DNA from: SIG673 sp045658525
GTDB taxonomy: Bacteria > Bacillota > Clostridia > Oscillospirales > CAG-272
Assembly (NCBI GenBank): GCA_045658525.1
Contig: JAZOVD010000104.1
Span: 1 to 23,069, forward strand
DNA length: 23,069 bases
Reading direction: 5' to 3'
Both the position numbers and the translations under genes were made by a program. Positions 6,166-13,840 of this stretch are shown here, one piece after another (position 1 is the stretch's first letter; every line of letters starts with the position of its first letter). The notes under the pieces are model-generated. The model searched no databases. It saw only the letters and a program-made list of their open reading frames with translations, and was not told the DNA's origin.

Positions 6166-7006
6166 AATCAAAGCCTCTCCTGTGGTAAAACAAATACTGT
6201 TGGGCAAGACCCGCGTATCTGCCGAAATCCGAACCCGTAGCGTTACCGCCGTAATACTCAGCAAGAACGCGCTTGACCCAAACGTCTATCGGGAACGCGT
6301 CAAGCTTACCGAACCCGAAAAGAAGCGTGCAAGCCGCGACCTTAGGCCCGACACCCTTTATCTTGCAAAGCTCTTTTTCGGCGTCGGCAAAGGGCATCTC
6401 AAAAACAGCGTCAAGATCGACCTCTCCGCTTAAAACCTTAACCGCCGCGTCGTACAGATAAGCCGCGCGAAAACCCGTTTTCAAGGCAAAAAGTCCATCT
6501 ACGCCCATTTTTTGAAGTGTTTCAGGCGACGGGAACTCGTTTTCAGAGCCGCCGCTTATCTCAGCACCCGCTTTACAAAGACTGCTTATTATCTTCTTTA
6601 TTCTCGGTATGTTGTTGTTCTGCGATATGATAAACGAGCAAAGCGTTTCCCACGGCTCTTGACGGAGTATGCGGATACCCTTTCCCGTCTCCATAGCCTC
6701 AAAAAGCTTCGTATCGCCGTTGCGGGTCACTTTCAGATCAGCTCTTATCGCGCCGTAGTCGGTATCAAGACTCAAATATCCTTCCCATATCTCATAATAT
6801 TCCGCGAGCGTACACGGAGAAATGAAAAGCTCCTGCTCGGAAACGAGAGTAAAGCTCATTTTCCTGCCAAACGCGTAACCCGTAGCGCTTTTTTCATCGA
6901 CCTCGAAGCGAAAGCACTGACCGCAGTCAAAGGTCTGGGCGGGCGAGAAAAACTCAATATTTTTAACGGCGACCCCGCCGTCTCTTTCGATTATTTCAAT
7001 TCCCAT
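6152..7006 (-). CDS. ogg: 8-oxoguanine DNA glycosylase (OGG1-type, HhH-GPD)
   Basis: The protein has 284 aa from the ATG at 7006. A TTG two codons upstream is also in frame, but AAGGG lies 6 bases before the ATG. The N-terminal OGG_N-like domain has FDCGQCFRFE. The HhH-GPD domain has SFIISQNNNIPRIKKI and the hairpin GVGPKVAACTL, where the Lys corresponds to the Schiff-base lysine of OGG1, followed by FPIDVWVKR with the catalytic Asp. The enzyme removes 8-oxoguanine from DNA and nicks the strand. It is the last gene of a three-gene operon, 9 bp after the DUF6062-like gene. The final residues (FDSLLS) and stop are encoded by repeat element C. Confidence 0.94.
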   Translation of the reverse strand: MGIEIIERDGGVAVKNIEFFSPAQTFDCGQCFRFEVDEKSATGYAFGRKMSFTLVSEQELFISPCTLAEYYEIWEGYLSLDTDYGAIRADLKVTRNGDTKLFEAMETGKGIRILRQEPWETLCSFIISQNNNIPRIKKIISSLCKAGAEISGGSENEFPSPETLQKMGVDGLFALKTGFRAAYLYDAAVKVLSGEVDLDAVFEMPFADAEKELCKIKGVGPKVAACTLLFGFGKLDAFPIDVWVKRVLAEYYGGNATGSDFGRYAGLAQQYLFYHRRGFDSLLS

Positions 7007-7015
7007 ATCCAACCC

Positions 7016-7744
7016 TTAGCTCTGTTTTTTCGGCTTTTCATATTTGAGACGTCTGTCGCCGCCGATAAAGCGTATCGCCCTTTCGACCGCGTCCTTGGAG
7101 TTGCCCCAAGGCTCGTTTTCGTAGCGATAATCGAACTTTTTGCAAAAATAACTTACGTCCGAGCGAAGCTCATCAAAATACTTATTCACTATCTCAGCTA
7201 CCTGCTTACGAAAATCGGGTAGCTTTTTCTTATTCATATTGTCGCAAGCCGATTGAACGAACTCGCGGTAATGCGGCAAGCAAAAATACGGCTGCTCTGC
7301 CGTTTTTTTGCGGAACTCGTCCTCCGTTTCGTAAAGATAGACGGCATTTTCGACCATCTTACCGAACGAATGGTCTATCCTTTTACAAACGTAACAGCTT
7401 TTTTCAAGCTTTGCGAGCTTGTCCGGAATGGCGTTCGTTCTCGAACCCATAAGACCGCCCGGCTCACAGTCCTTACGCACCACGTCAAGGTGACTTTCAA
7501 GTATAAGTCCGAGTCCGAGACGGTTTCCGCGCTCAAACATTATATCGAAATGACGCCCGCAGAAGCCCTGCTCGTTGGTCTGTATGCGTATATCAGGCTC
7601 CATCATCGACGCGCCGAGGATTATCTCTATCTCGTCGTTTTCCAGCTTTCTTCTGAGCTGGCAGAACGGACAACCCTGCGCGGGATCGTTACGACAGAGA
7701 TCAAACGCCTCGTTTACGGGTATGGTATAAATTTTTTCAAGCAT
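7016..7744 (-). CDS. DUF6062-like zinc-binding protein
   Basis: The protein has 242 aa and is soluble, with no signal peptide. It shows a duplicated metal-binding pattern: C25-x2-C28 (CPFC) with C62-x2-H65 (CGRH), and C117-x2-C120 (CYVC) with C155-x2-H158 (CLPH). This looks like two zinc modules in a helical protein. The start KIYTIPVNEAFD and this pattern match what I remember of DUF6062 proteins in Clostridia; no function is known to me. AAAGGG lies upstream of the ATG, 15 bp after the response-regulator gene and 9 bp before ogg. The operon suggests a role in stress or DNA damage, which is only inference. Confidence 0.82.
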   Translation of the reverse strand: MLEKIYTIPVNEAFDLCRNDPAQGCPFCQLRRKLENDEIEIILGASMMEPDIRIQTNEQGFCGRHFDIMFERGNRLGLGLILESHLDVVRKDCEPGGLMGSRTNAIPDKLAKLEKSCYVCKRIDHSFGKMVENAVYLYETEDEFRKKTAEQPYFCLPHYREFVQSACDNMNKKKLPDFRKQVAEIVNKYFDELRSDVSYFCKKFDYRYENEPWGNSKDAVERAIRFIGGDRRLKYEKPKKQS

Positions 7745-7759
7745 TTTTCTTTACCCTTT

Positions 7760-8341
7760 CTATCGGTTTTCCATTGTATATCCAACGCCGCGCACGCGCT
7801 TTATCAGCGGAATTTCACATATTTTCGCAAGCTTTGCCCGAACATAGTTTATATAAACGGCGGTGATATTACTGTCGTTTTCTGTTTTTCCCCAGACCGC
7901 ACGTGAGATCTCGCCGTCCGTCACGGTCTTTCCGTTTGCGTGATAAAGAAGCGAGAGCAACGCAAACTCCACGTCGGTAAAATCGACTCTGCTTTTGCCG
8001 TAGGACGCGCTTTTGCGTTTTTCGTCCAGAAGCAGCACAGGTGTTTCTTTTTCAGAAGCTCCGCTACCTTGAAGCGTAAGACGTGTTACCGCATCAAAAA
8101 ACTCCGCCATTTCAAACGGACGCGCAAGATAATTTTCCTCGTTTTCTCGCTCACCGTAGTCCAAAACAAGTATCGGAACACGGTCTTTTGCGTTAGAAAC
8201 GAACCCCTTTTCGCTGATTATGAGTAAAACGTCCGTTTCTGTTGGCGAGGAAGCTATTTCAAAGCCCATATCTTCAAGCGCAACGGTTATCATTCTTAAA
8301 AACGGTTTGTCTTTTAGATTTAAATATATCTTTTTTTCCAT
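7760..8341 (-). CDS. Orphan OmpR/PhoB-type regulator with degenerate receiver domain
   Basis: The protein has 193 aa. Residues ~103-193 form a winged-helix DNA-binding domain of OmpR/PhoB type (VDFTDVEFALLSLL, NITAVYINYVRAKLAKI, KRVRGVGYTME). Residues 1-90 resemble a receiver domain but lack its chemistry. After strand 3 (DVLLII) the phospho-acceptor Asp is replaced by Ser43, the acidic pair near the N-terminus is missing, and the conserved Lys of KPF is Arg (ARPF, 73-76). No histidine kinase is nearby. It probably acts without phosphorylation, perhaps by dimerisation or ligand binding. It is the first gene of the operon with the DUF6062-like gene and ogg. No Shine-Dalgarno is visible before the ATG; the leader is A/T-rich and derives from repeat element D. 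Confidence 0.87.
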   Translation of the reverse strand: MEKKIYLNLKDKPFLRMITVALEDMGFEIASSPTETDVLLIISEKGFVSNAKDRVPILVLDYGERENEENYLARPFEMAEFFDAVTRLTLQGSGASEKETPVLLLDEKRKSASYGKSRVDFTDVEFALLSLLYHANGKTVTDGEISRAVWGKTENDSNITAVYINYVRAKLAKICEIPLIKRVRGVGYTMENR

Positions 8342-8362
8342 TTTGTTTAATTATTTTTTGTT

Positions 8363-8666
8363 TTCATTATGTTTTTATCTTTGAAAACAAGGATAAAAAC
8401 ATAATGAAACTTACAGTCGAGCTTTTCCCTCCACCTTGGACAGCTTTCACTTCCGAGGGGTTCACATAGAGATGTGGTTTGATGAAATCAGGGTGATTAT
8501 TGTATGGGCGTTCATCGAAACACGGGTCGTCGTGGGCGCCGACCCCTACCTCGTTTCTGTCATTCTGAACGAAGTGAAGAATCTGAAATGAACGCTCTCG
8601 TATCACGGTAGCGTAGTAGAGAAGTTTTTTGCCTACTTTTTTCAAAAAAGTAGGTCAAGAAAGTAG
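8363..8666. repeat. Intergenic repeat element D (type 2, with a second repeat nested in it)
   Basis: It begins with a perfect 17-bp hairpin (8363-8379 with 8392-8408; TTCATTATGTTTTTATC arm), followed by module M2 (CTTACAGTCG, CACCTTGGACAG and CACTTCCGAGGGGTTCACAT, 8409-8475). M3 is at 8523-8549 (GGGTCGTCGTGGGCGCCGAC). A separate repeat beginning GTCATTCTGAACGAAG is at 8559-8584. Then comes a damaged M5 (the left arm has been replaced, but the loop CGTATCACGGT and right arm remain) and M1' at 8632-8654. It fills the 313-bp gap between the propeller gene and the regulator gene. Confidence 0.85.
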
Positions 8667-10241
8667 AGAAAAAAACACGTAAATATTCCCGTAAGACCAA
8701 TTATACGTCGATCCGCAGTGGCGGTCAAAGGTTATCAGAGCGTAACGGGTGCGAGTACCAACGGTAAGCGGTATGATAGAACCCCAACCGCGGAAGCCGC
8801 CGTCGTCATAGTCAAACGAGAGCGCCTCGTATTTTGAAAGATCGCTTGCGGGGAAACGGTAATAACGCGCCCGCAGGTCGAAATTCGAGCCGCAAACGAG
8901 GTTGACCTCACCGTTTATCCTTACGAGCGAGCCGCCTGTGTTAACACCGACTGCCGACATATCCTTGAATACGTAACCCGTAAACGGGTCGTCCGACTCG
9001 AAAAGGAAGTACCTGTATCCACCGCTTTCCTCGTGATGACGGCAAACGATAAGACTCCACTTTCCGCTCTCCTTATCGTAGATCATATCGGGGTCCTCGT
9101 CGCCTGACTTGGCAAAGAACAGACGGTCGTCACTCAAAACCGACTTTCCGTACTTCTCTCCGCCCGCGCCGAGCGCCGTTTCGCCACCAAACCGACTGTT
9201 ATGTACCACGTTCTCGGACTCCATAAGAACCGTATCGAGAACGGTTATACCGTGTCTTATGTCTGAATAGCTCTCCGCGTGAGCGAGAACGTGACCATGC
9301 GAAAACGAGCAGTACCAAATAAGCCACTTACCCCTATTTCTGTCATAAATGACCGATGCCGCTACGTCACTGCACCAAGCCCCGTCTCCGCAATCGTAGA
9401 AGATAGCTCCTTCAAGCCTGAAATCCGCCGACGTAGGCTCCCACGAAAGCACCGCCTGATAAGCACCTGCCTCGGCTCTCGCTGACGCGGTAAGATATAC
9501 GCGCCCGTTCTCAATCGCAGGACTTCCGTCCTCGTACTTTATCGGGCGTATATCCGCCTGACTTACTCCGCTATCCATATAAAACGTTACCCCGTCCGTC
9601 TCAAACGCTCCGTTTTCGGGAAGCGAAACGGTCAGAAGCACGTCGGTAACGGAGAAGTTACGTTCGCATCTTATATCGACCATATCCGGCGTATTCAACA
9701 CACCGACCAAACGCTCGGCAGTTCCGTCGAAAACGTATATGTCAAACGCGATCGCTCTCGACGTGACCGTCAAAGCACGAATACTGTCGGCAGAAACGCC
9801 TTTCGGAAGCGGAAGCTCTCCGCTCTCGGACTTACCGCCAACGCGTTTATTAAACACGACACGTGCGTCATCGCCGTGTTTTTCAAGCATTATCTCGACT
9901 TTCGGGGCGTTTTCCGACGTATAGTCGCTCCCCTCTCCGCCTCGGGAGTTAAATTCAAAGCCCGCTTTGCCGTCAAGCGAGAGTATCTGCGCCTGATAGG
10001 TCGCATACGGAAAGAACGCACCCGCAAAACGCTTTACCTCGCCCGCGTTCTCGCTTTTTACCGAATATCTGCCGCCGAGAACCGTCTCGGTAACACCCTC
10101 GGAACGCGAAATAAGCGGATACGGGTCGCCTCTTTTGGTATTTACCCAATCCTTATAAAACGACATTTCTCCAAGTGGGTATTTGAGATTTTTATAGAAA
10201 TTTACGGAGAAAGCTCTGCGGAATTTCTTGTCTATCAACAT
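8655..10241 (-). CDS. Glycosidase-like beta-propeller protein (GH43/GH32/GH130-type fold)
   Basis: The protein has 528 aa with no signal peptide, so it is probably cytoplasmic. The first ~240 residues are a beta-rich region (FEFNSRGGEG, VTFYMDSGV). Residues from ~270 onward look like a five-bladed propeller: GKWLIWYCSFSHGH, EDPDMIYDKESGKWSLIV, YFLFESDDPFTGY, WGSIIPLTVGTRTRYALI. Acidic residues in EDPDMIYD and FESDDP suit the propeller active site of inverting glycosidases or phosphorylases, but I cannot assign catalytic residues. AAAGG precedes the ATG, 13 bp after nagA, so it is the third gene of the amino-sugar operon. The last residues (FFSLLS) and TGA are in repeat element D. Confidence 0.72.
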   Translation of the reverse strand: MLIDKKFRRAFSVNFYKNLKYPLGEMSFYKDWVNTKRGDPYPLISRSEGVTETVLGGRYSVKSENAGEVKRFAGAFFPYATYQAQILSLDGKAGFEFNSRGGEGSDYTSENAPKVEIMLEKHGDDARVVFNKRVGGKSESGELPLPKGVSADSIRALTVTSRAIAFDIYVFDGTAERLVGVLNTPDMVDIRCERNFSVTDVLLTVSLPENGAFETDGVTFYMDSGVSQADIRPIKYEDGSPAIENGRVYLTASARAEAGAYQAVLSWEPTSADFRLEGAIFYDCGDGAWCSDVAASVIYDRNRGKWLIWYCSFSHGHVLAHAESYSDIRHGITVLDTVLMESENVVHNSRFGGETALGAGGEKYGKSVLSDDRLFFAKSGDEDPDMIYDKESGKWSLIVCRHHEESGGYRYFLFESDDPFTGYVFKDMSAVGVNTGGSLVRINGEVNLVCGSNFDLRARYYRFPASDLSKYEALSFDYDDGGFRGWGSIIPLTVGTRTRYALITFDRHCGSTYNWSYGNIYVFFSLLS

Positions 10242-10254
10242 TTTTGTTTACCTT

Positions 10255-11379
10255 TCAAACCTTATATACTGTCTCACCGTTTCTGATAACGCGCTTTACG
10301 TTCATCTCTTTATCGCAGATAACCATATCGGCTTTAAGTCCGACCTCTATCGCTCCGCGCTCATTTTCAACACCGAGCGTCATAGCGGGATAGAGCGAAG
10401 CGGCGTTTACCGCCTCGTGAAGCGGTACGCCCTGCTTTGATATGTTATAAACGGCTTTATTAAGTGTCAAAACGCTGCCGGCTATCGTTCCGTCGGCAAG
10501 ACGGCACTGTATGCCCTTTACGGTAACGTTCTGACCGCCGAGATCGTATTCGCCGTCGGCAAGTCCGCCCGCGCGGATGCAGTCGGTTATAAGGTTGAGC
10601 TTTTTGCCCTTTAACTTGAATACGGGTTCAAAAAGCGCGGAATTGACGTGGAAACCGTCACAGATAAGCTCACAGCTCACCTTGTCGGAAAAGAGTGCCG
10701 CGCCTGCCGCACCCGGCTCTCGGTGAGTTATAGGTGTCATAGCGTTGAAAAGATGCGTTGCGTGGCTGACGCCCGCGTCTATCGAACGCACGGCGGTCTC
10801 ATAATCCATTCCGGTATGACCCATTGAAACTACCGCGTCCGTTTCAGCGCAGATACGCTTTATAGCGGCAAAGTCCTTATCCATTTCGGGTGCTACGGTG
10901 ATAAGCTTTATTACGTCCTTATGCTTACCCACAAAGTCAGCGTCGGGAGCTTTTATGTACTCCTCGGGCTGAGCACCCTTGCGCGATGGGTTGATAAACG
11001 GCCCCTCGGAGTGTACTCCAAGCACCTCGGCGCAGTCCTTCGGAAGCCCCCTCATCGCGCCTCTTACAACGTCAAATACACTTTCAAGCCTCTCGTAAGA
11101 AGCCGTCATAGCGGTCGGAAGATACGCGGCAACTCCGTTTTTAAGTATTCCGCGGGAGATCGCCTCCAAGCTCTCGCTATCAGCATCGGTCACGTCCGTG
11201 CCGAGATAACCGTGGATATGTAAGTCGATAAGTCCCGGAATAAGGTAATCGCCCTCGGCGTTTATGACCTCGTCTGCATCAGCCGATTTGCCCACGCTTA
11301 TTATCTTTTCGTTGTAAATAACGTCACTTTTTACCACACCGTTCGGTGTAACTACGTTTGCTCCCGTTATCTTTTTCAT
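10255..11379 (-). CDS. nagA: N-acetylglucosamine-6-phosphate deacetylase
   Basis: The protein has 374 aa, the usual NagA length, in the amidohydrolase superfamily. It shows HIH at 54-56 (the two-metal-site histidines, often partly retained), HSEGPF with metal ligand Glu125, GHT with His188, THLFNAM with His209, DGFHVN with His244, and the catalytic Asp266 in TDCIRAGG. It converts GlcNAc-6-phosphate to glucosamine-6-phosphate and acetate, the committed step of GlcNAc use. Its ATG overlaps the stop of the NodB-type gene (ATGA), with AGGAG inside the upstream gene, so the two are translationally coupled. No nagB is present in the window. Confidence 0.96.
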   Translation of the reverse strand: MKKITGANVVTPNGVVKSDVIYNEKIISVGKSADADEVINAEGDYLIPGLIDLHIHGYLGTDVTDADSESLEAISRGILKNGVAAYLPTAMTASYERLESVFDVVRGAMRGLPKDCAEVLGVHSEGPFINPSRKGAQPEEYIKAPDADFVGKHKDVIKLITVAPEMDKDFAAIKRICAETDAVVSMGHTGMDYETAVRSIDAGVSHATHLFNAMTPITHREPGAAGAALFSDKVSCELICDGFHVNSALFEPVFKLKGKKLNLITDCIRAGGLADGEYDLGGQNVTVKGIQCRLADGTIAGSVLTLNKAVYNISKQGVPLHEAVNAASLYPAMTLGVENERGAIEVGLKADMVICDKEMNVKRVIRNGETVYKV

Positions 11380-12188
11380 ACGTTTTCTCCTATTTTCAAC
11401 GTTTCGCCCGCATCGACCTTGACGGTGTTTCCGTCAGCCGTAAACCATACGGGTATTGCAGAGGGGTTGTAAACTACGGAACAATCGGCGGAGAAACGAA
11501 GTGCGCGGAGCGCGCATATATAATCGTATATCTCGATGTTTGTCGCGTACCAGACATCTTCAAGACCCGATGCCTCGCGGCAGAAATTCTCTATAAGATC
11601 CCAGTTATCGTCGTTATTGAACTCGTAGCTGTGACCCCAAACGTAGAAAAGCATAAGATTGGGGATACGGCGAGGGGGATTTTTAAAGGTTTCGAGCTTG
11701 GTCATTATGTCGTGCTTATGATGGCAGGTAGGGTGCCACTGCATAAAGTCCTCGGGGATACCGAAGCCGTTAGTTGCTCTCGTAGTACGGCTGTACTCCA
11801 TACCGAGCGCGCGAGAGTGTGCTATAACCGTATCTGTGTAATCACCGTAGGGATACGACATACCTCTGACGGGATAACCGACTATCTTTTCGAGGTTGTC
11901 TTTGTCCTTCAATATCTCGATATTAATAGATGCTGCCGGAATAGACTTGGGGAACGGATGAGTAAGTGTATGGCAAGAGACCTCGTGATTTTTGTAAAGC
12001 TCGGCAACCTCGTCGGTCTTTAAGCCGTACTGGGTATCAAAGCGGCTTGAATTGAGATGGAACGTTCCGCGGATACCGTATTTATCGAATATTTCAACAA
12101 GTCTGCGGTCTGCAAGCGGGCCGTCGTCGTAGCTCATCGTGAGGGCTTTGGTTTTTCCTTCGGGGTAACGGTTAAAGATGATATTCAT
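11376..12188 (-). CDS. Polysaccharide deacetylase (NodB-type) family protein
   Basis: The protein has 270 aa with no signal peptide. The NodB motifs are: MSYDDG at 18-23 (Asp21/Asp22, catalytic base and metal site); HTLTH at 73-77 (metal-binding His73 and His77); and GMSYPYGDY, corresponding to motif 3. The lack of an export signal argues against cell-wall chitin or peptidoglycan as substrate. It also favours an imported amino-sugar oligosaccharide (inference from nagA, which overlaps it by 4 bp). AAGGAG lies ~8 bases before the ATG. It is the first gene of the deacetylase-nagA-propeller operon; its upstream gap is filled by repeat element E. Confidence 0.9.
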   Translation of the reverse strand: MNIIFNRYPEGKTKALTMSYDDGPLADRRLVEIFDKYGIRGTFHLNSSRFDTQYGLKTDEVAELYKNHEVSCHTLTHPFPKSIPAASINIEILKDKDNLEKIVGYPVRGMSYPYGDYTDTVIAHSRALGMEYSRTTRATNGFGIPEDFMQWHPTCHHKHDIMTKLETFKNPPRRIPNLMLFYVWGHSYEFNNDDNWDLIENFCREASGLEDVWYATNIEIYDYICALRALRFSADCSVVYNPSAIPVWFTADGNTVKVDAGETLKIGENV

Positions 12189-12251
12189 ATTTTTGTCTCC
12201 TTTTCAACAATTTCATTAAATTTATATTTTTTATATTCATTATCCTTTTAC

Positions 12252-12529
12252 CTTCATTTCTTTTTCCTTCTTTGTAAAGAAAGAAAAAGAAATGAAGCAA
12301 AGAAAAAGAAAGAAACTTACAGTCGTACCTCTGTTCCCACCTTGGACAGTTTTTCACTTCCGAGGGGTTCACATAGAGGTATTGTCTGGCGCAGATATTA
12401 GCGTTTTGAGGATTATTTCTATCTCTTTTGCGAAGCAAAATAAACAAATCCTTTTCTCACACGCTCATAACAAGTGGGCGTGTGAGAAAAGTTTTTTGCC
12501 TACTTTTTTTCAAAAAAGTAGGAGAAAAT
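12252..12529. repeat. Intergenic repeat element E (type 2)
   Basis: The order is: long hairpin (12252-12266 with 12283-12297; CTTCATTTCTTTTTC arm); M2 (12316-12382, with CACCTTGGACAG..., CACTTCCGAGGGGTTCACAT); M4 mini-hairpin 12426-12440 (TTTTGC, GAA, GCAAAA); M5 hairpin 12451-12491 (14-bp arms CTTTTCTCACACGC and GCGTGTGAGAAAAG, loop TCATAACAAGTGG); M1' 12499-12522. M3 is absent in this copy. It lies between cca and the deacetylase gene. The cca stop codon (TAG, 12502-12500) sits at its M1' end. Confidence 0.88.
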
Positions 12530-13840
12530 CCCAGCCTTTGTATTTTCTACCTCGCCGGAAATTACAGCGTCGAGGATAAGTGATAAGGCTTTACCCATCT
12601 CCTTGTTCCGAGGAACGCCGAGCGCGGCGAGATCGTCACCGTTTACGGCAAGCTGCTTGATCGAAAAGCAAGCGTTTTCCGACTGTATCTTATCTACCGT
12701 CTTTTTTATCTCAGCGTAGCCCGCAAGTCGCGCTTTGCACGTTTCTGACGTTTCGGGGTCCAAGACCTGCGCCATATTATCCGCTTTTTTAAGCTCCAAC
12801 AGCTGTAAAAGCACGTTCGGAGTCAGCTTATTCATCCAGCGCTTAACGCTCTTTTCGTCTGTCGGTATTACGGGGTCGTGATATTTTATGAGAGTGCGAA
12901 CGGTATTAAGAGTATTGCTATCCGTTTTCAGGCGCAGAAGCGTTTGCTCGGCAAGACGGACACTTGCCTCGGAATGACCGTAGAAATGACCCGCACCGTC
13001 CTTTCCGATAGCAAACGTCTCGGGCTTACCCACATCGTGAAGCAGCGCGGCAAATCGGAGCGAAGCGTCCTTTGGTGAATAAGTTACCGCCCTTACCGAA
13101 TGAGTGTAAACGTCGTAAACGTGATGCGGACTGTGCTGCTCAAACCCGACCGTAGGTCTAAGCTCCGGCAGAGCCTCGCATATTATTTCGGGGAAATTAA
13201 GCAGTATCCGCTCACAGAAGTCACCCATAAGCAGTTTTTTAAGCTCGGAAAAGACCCTCTCGCCCGACAAAAGGCTTATACGTCCCGCGAGCTTTTTAGC
13301 CGATATGGCTGTTTTCTGCTCTACCTCAAAGCCGTAGGTGGCTGCGAAACGAAGCGCGCGCAGTATGCGGAGCGCGTCCTCGGTAAACCGCTTATCGGGT
13401 TCGCCTACCGCCCTCAGAACACCGTTTTTAAGGTCCTCTCTGCCGCCGAATATATCGACAAGTCCCCGTTTCGGGGAATACGCCATAGCGTTTACCGTAA
13501 AATCACGGCGCGCAAGATCGGTCTCCAAGCTGTCCGAATAGCTTACGCTTTCGGGGTGTCTGCCGTCGGTATATTCACCGTCGGCACGAAAGGTCGTTAT
13601 CTCATAAGGCTCGCCGTCCGAAATAACCGTAACAGTACCGTGCTTTATGCCCGTCTCCACAGTCCGAAGTCCCTCGAATACCTTTTCGGTCTCCTCAGGT
13701 CGCGCCGAGGTGGTAACGTCAAAGTCACTCGGAGTTCTTCCGAGCAGCACGTCTCTTACGCACCCGCCTACTATATACGCCTCAAATCCCGCGTTTTCCA
13801 ATCTTTCGAGTATGGAAAACACCCCGTTCGGTACTTTCAT
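12500..13840 (-). CDS. cca: CCA tRNA nucleotidyltransferase with HD domain
   Basis: The protein has 446 aa from the ATG at 13840. An in-frame ATG 12 bases upstream exists but lacks a ribosome binding site, whereas AAGG precedes the chosen start and TGATG couples it to polA. The class II nucleotidyltransferase head has GGCVRD at 25-30 and the metal-binding DFD at 39-41. RRDFT at 111-115 and the EDALRILRALRFA stretch near 154-166 are nucleotide-selecting motifs. A C-terminal HD domain follows (LLHDVGKP, His268/Asp269). The enzyme adds or repairs the 3' CCA end of tRNAs; HD domains in this family can act as phosphohydrolases. The final residues SYFFEKK are the translated M1' palindrome of repeat E, an acquired tail. 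Confidence 0.95.
   Translation of the reverse strand: MKVPNGVFSILERLENAGFEAYIVGGCVRDVLLGRTPSDFDVTTSARPEETEKVFEGLRTVETGIKHGTVTVISDGEPYEITTFRADGEYTDGRHPESVSYSDSLETDLARRDFTVNAMAYSPKRGLVDIFGGREDLKNGVLRAVGEPDKRFTEDALRILRALRFAATYGFEVEQKTAISAKKLAGRISLLSGERVFSELKKLLMGDFCERILLNFPEIICEALPELRPTVGFEQHSPHHVYDVYTHSVRAVTYSPKDASLRFAALLHDVGKPETFAIGKDGAGHFYGHSEASVRLAEQTLLRLKTDSNTLNTVRTLIKYHDPVIPTDEKSVKRWMNKLTPNVLLQLLELKKADNMAQVLDPETSETCKARLAGYAEIKKTVDKIQSENACFSIKQLAVNGDDLAALGVPRNKEMGKALSLILDAVISGEVENTKAGIFSYFFEKK

Noticed and set aside
8367..8645. 92-aa - strand ORF with ILHFVQND and YVNPSEVK
   Set aside because: It is made wholly of repeat modules (M3, the GTCATTCTGAACGAAG unit, M2). Similar NPSEVK strings arise from M2 in elements E and H, so it is a translated repeat, not a gene.
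12451..12491. M5 hairpins as intrinsic terminators
   Set aside because: The stems are strong, but no T-tract follows directly in the direction of the adjacent gene; contrast the real terminators at 673-706 and 3134-3175.
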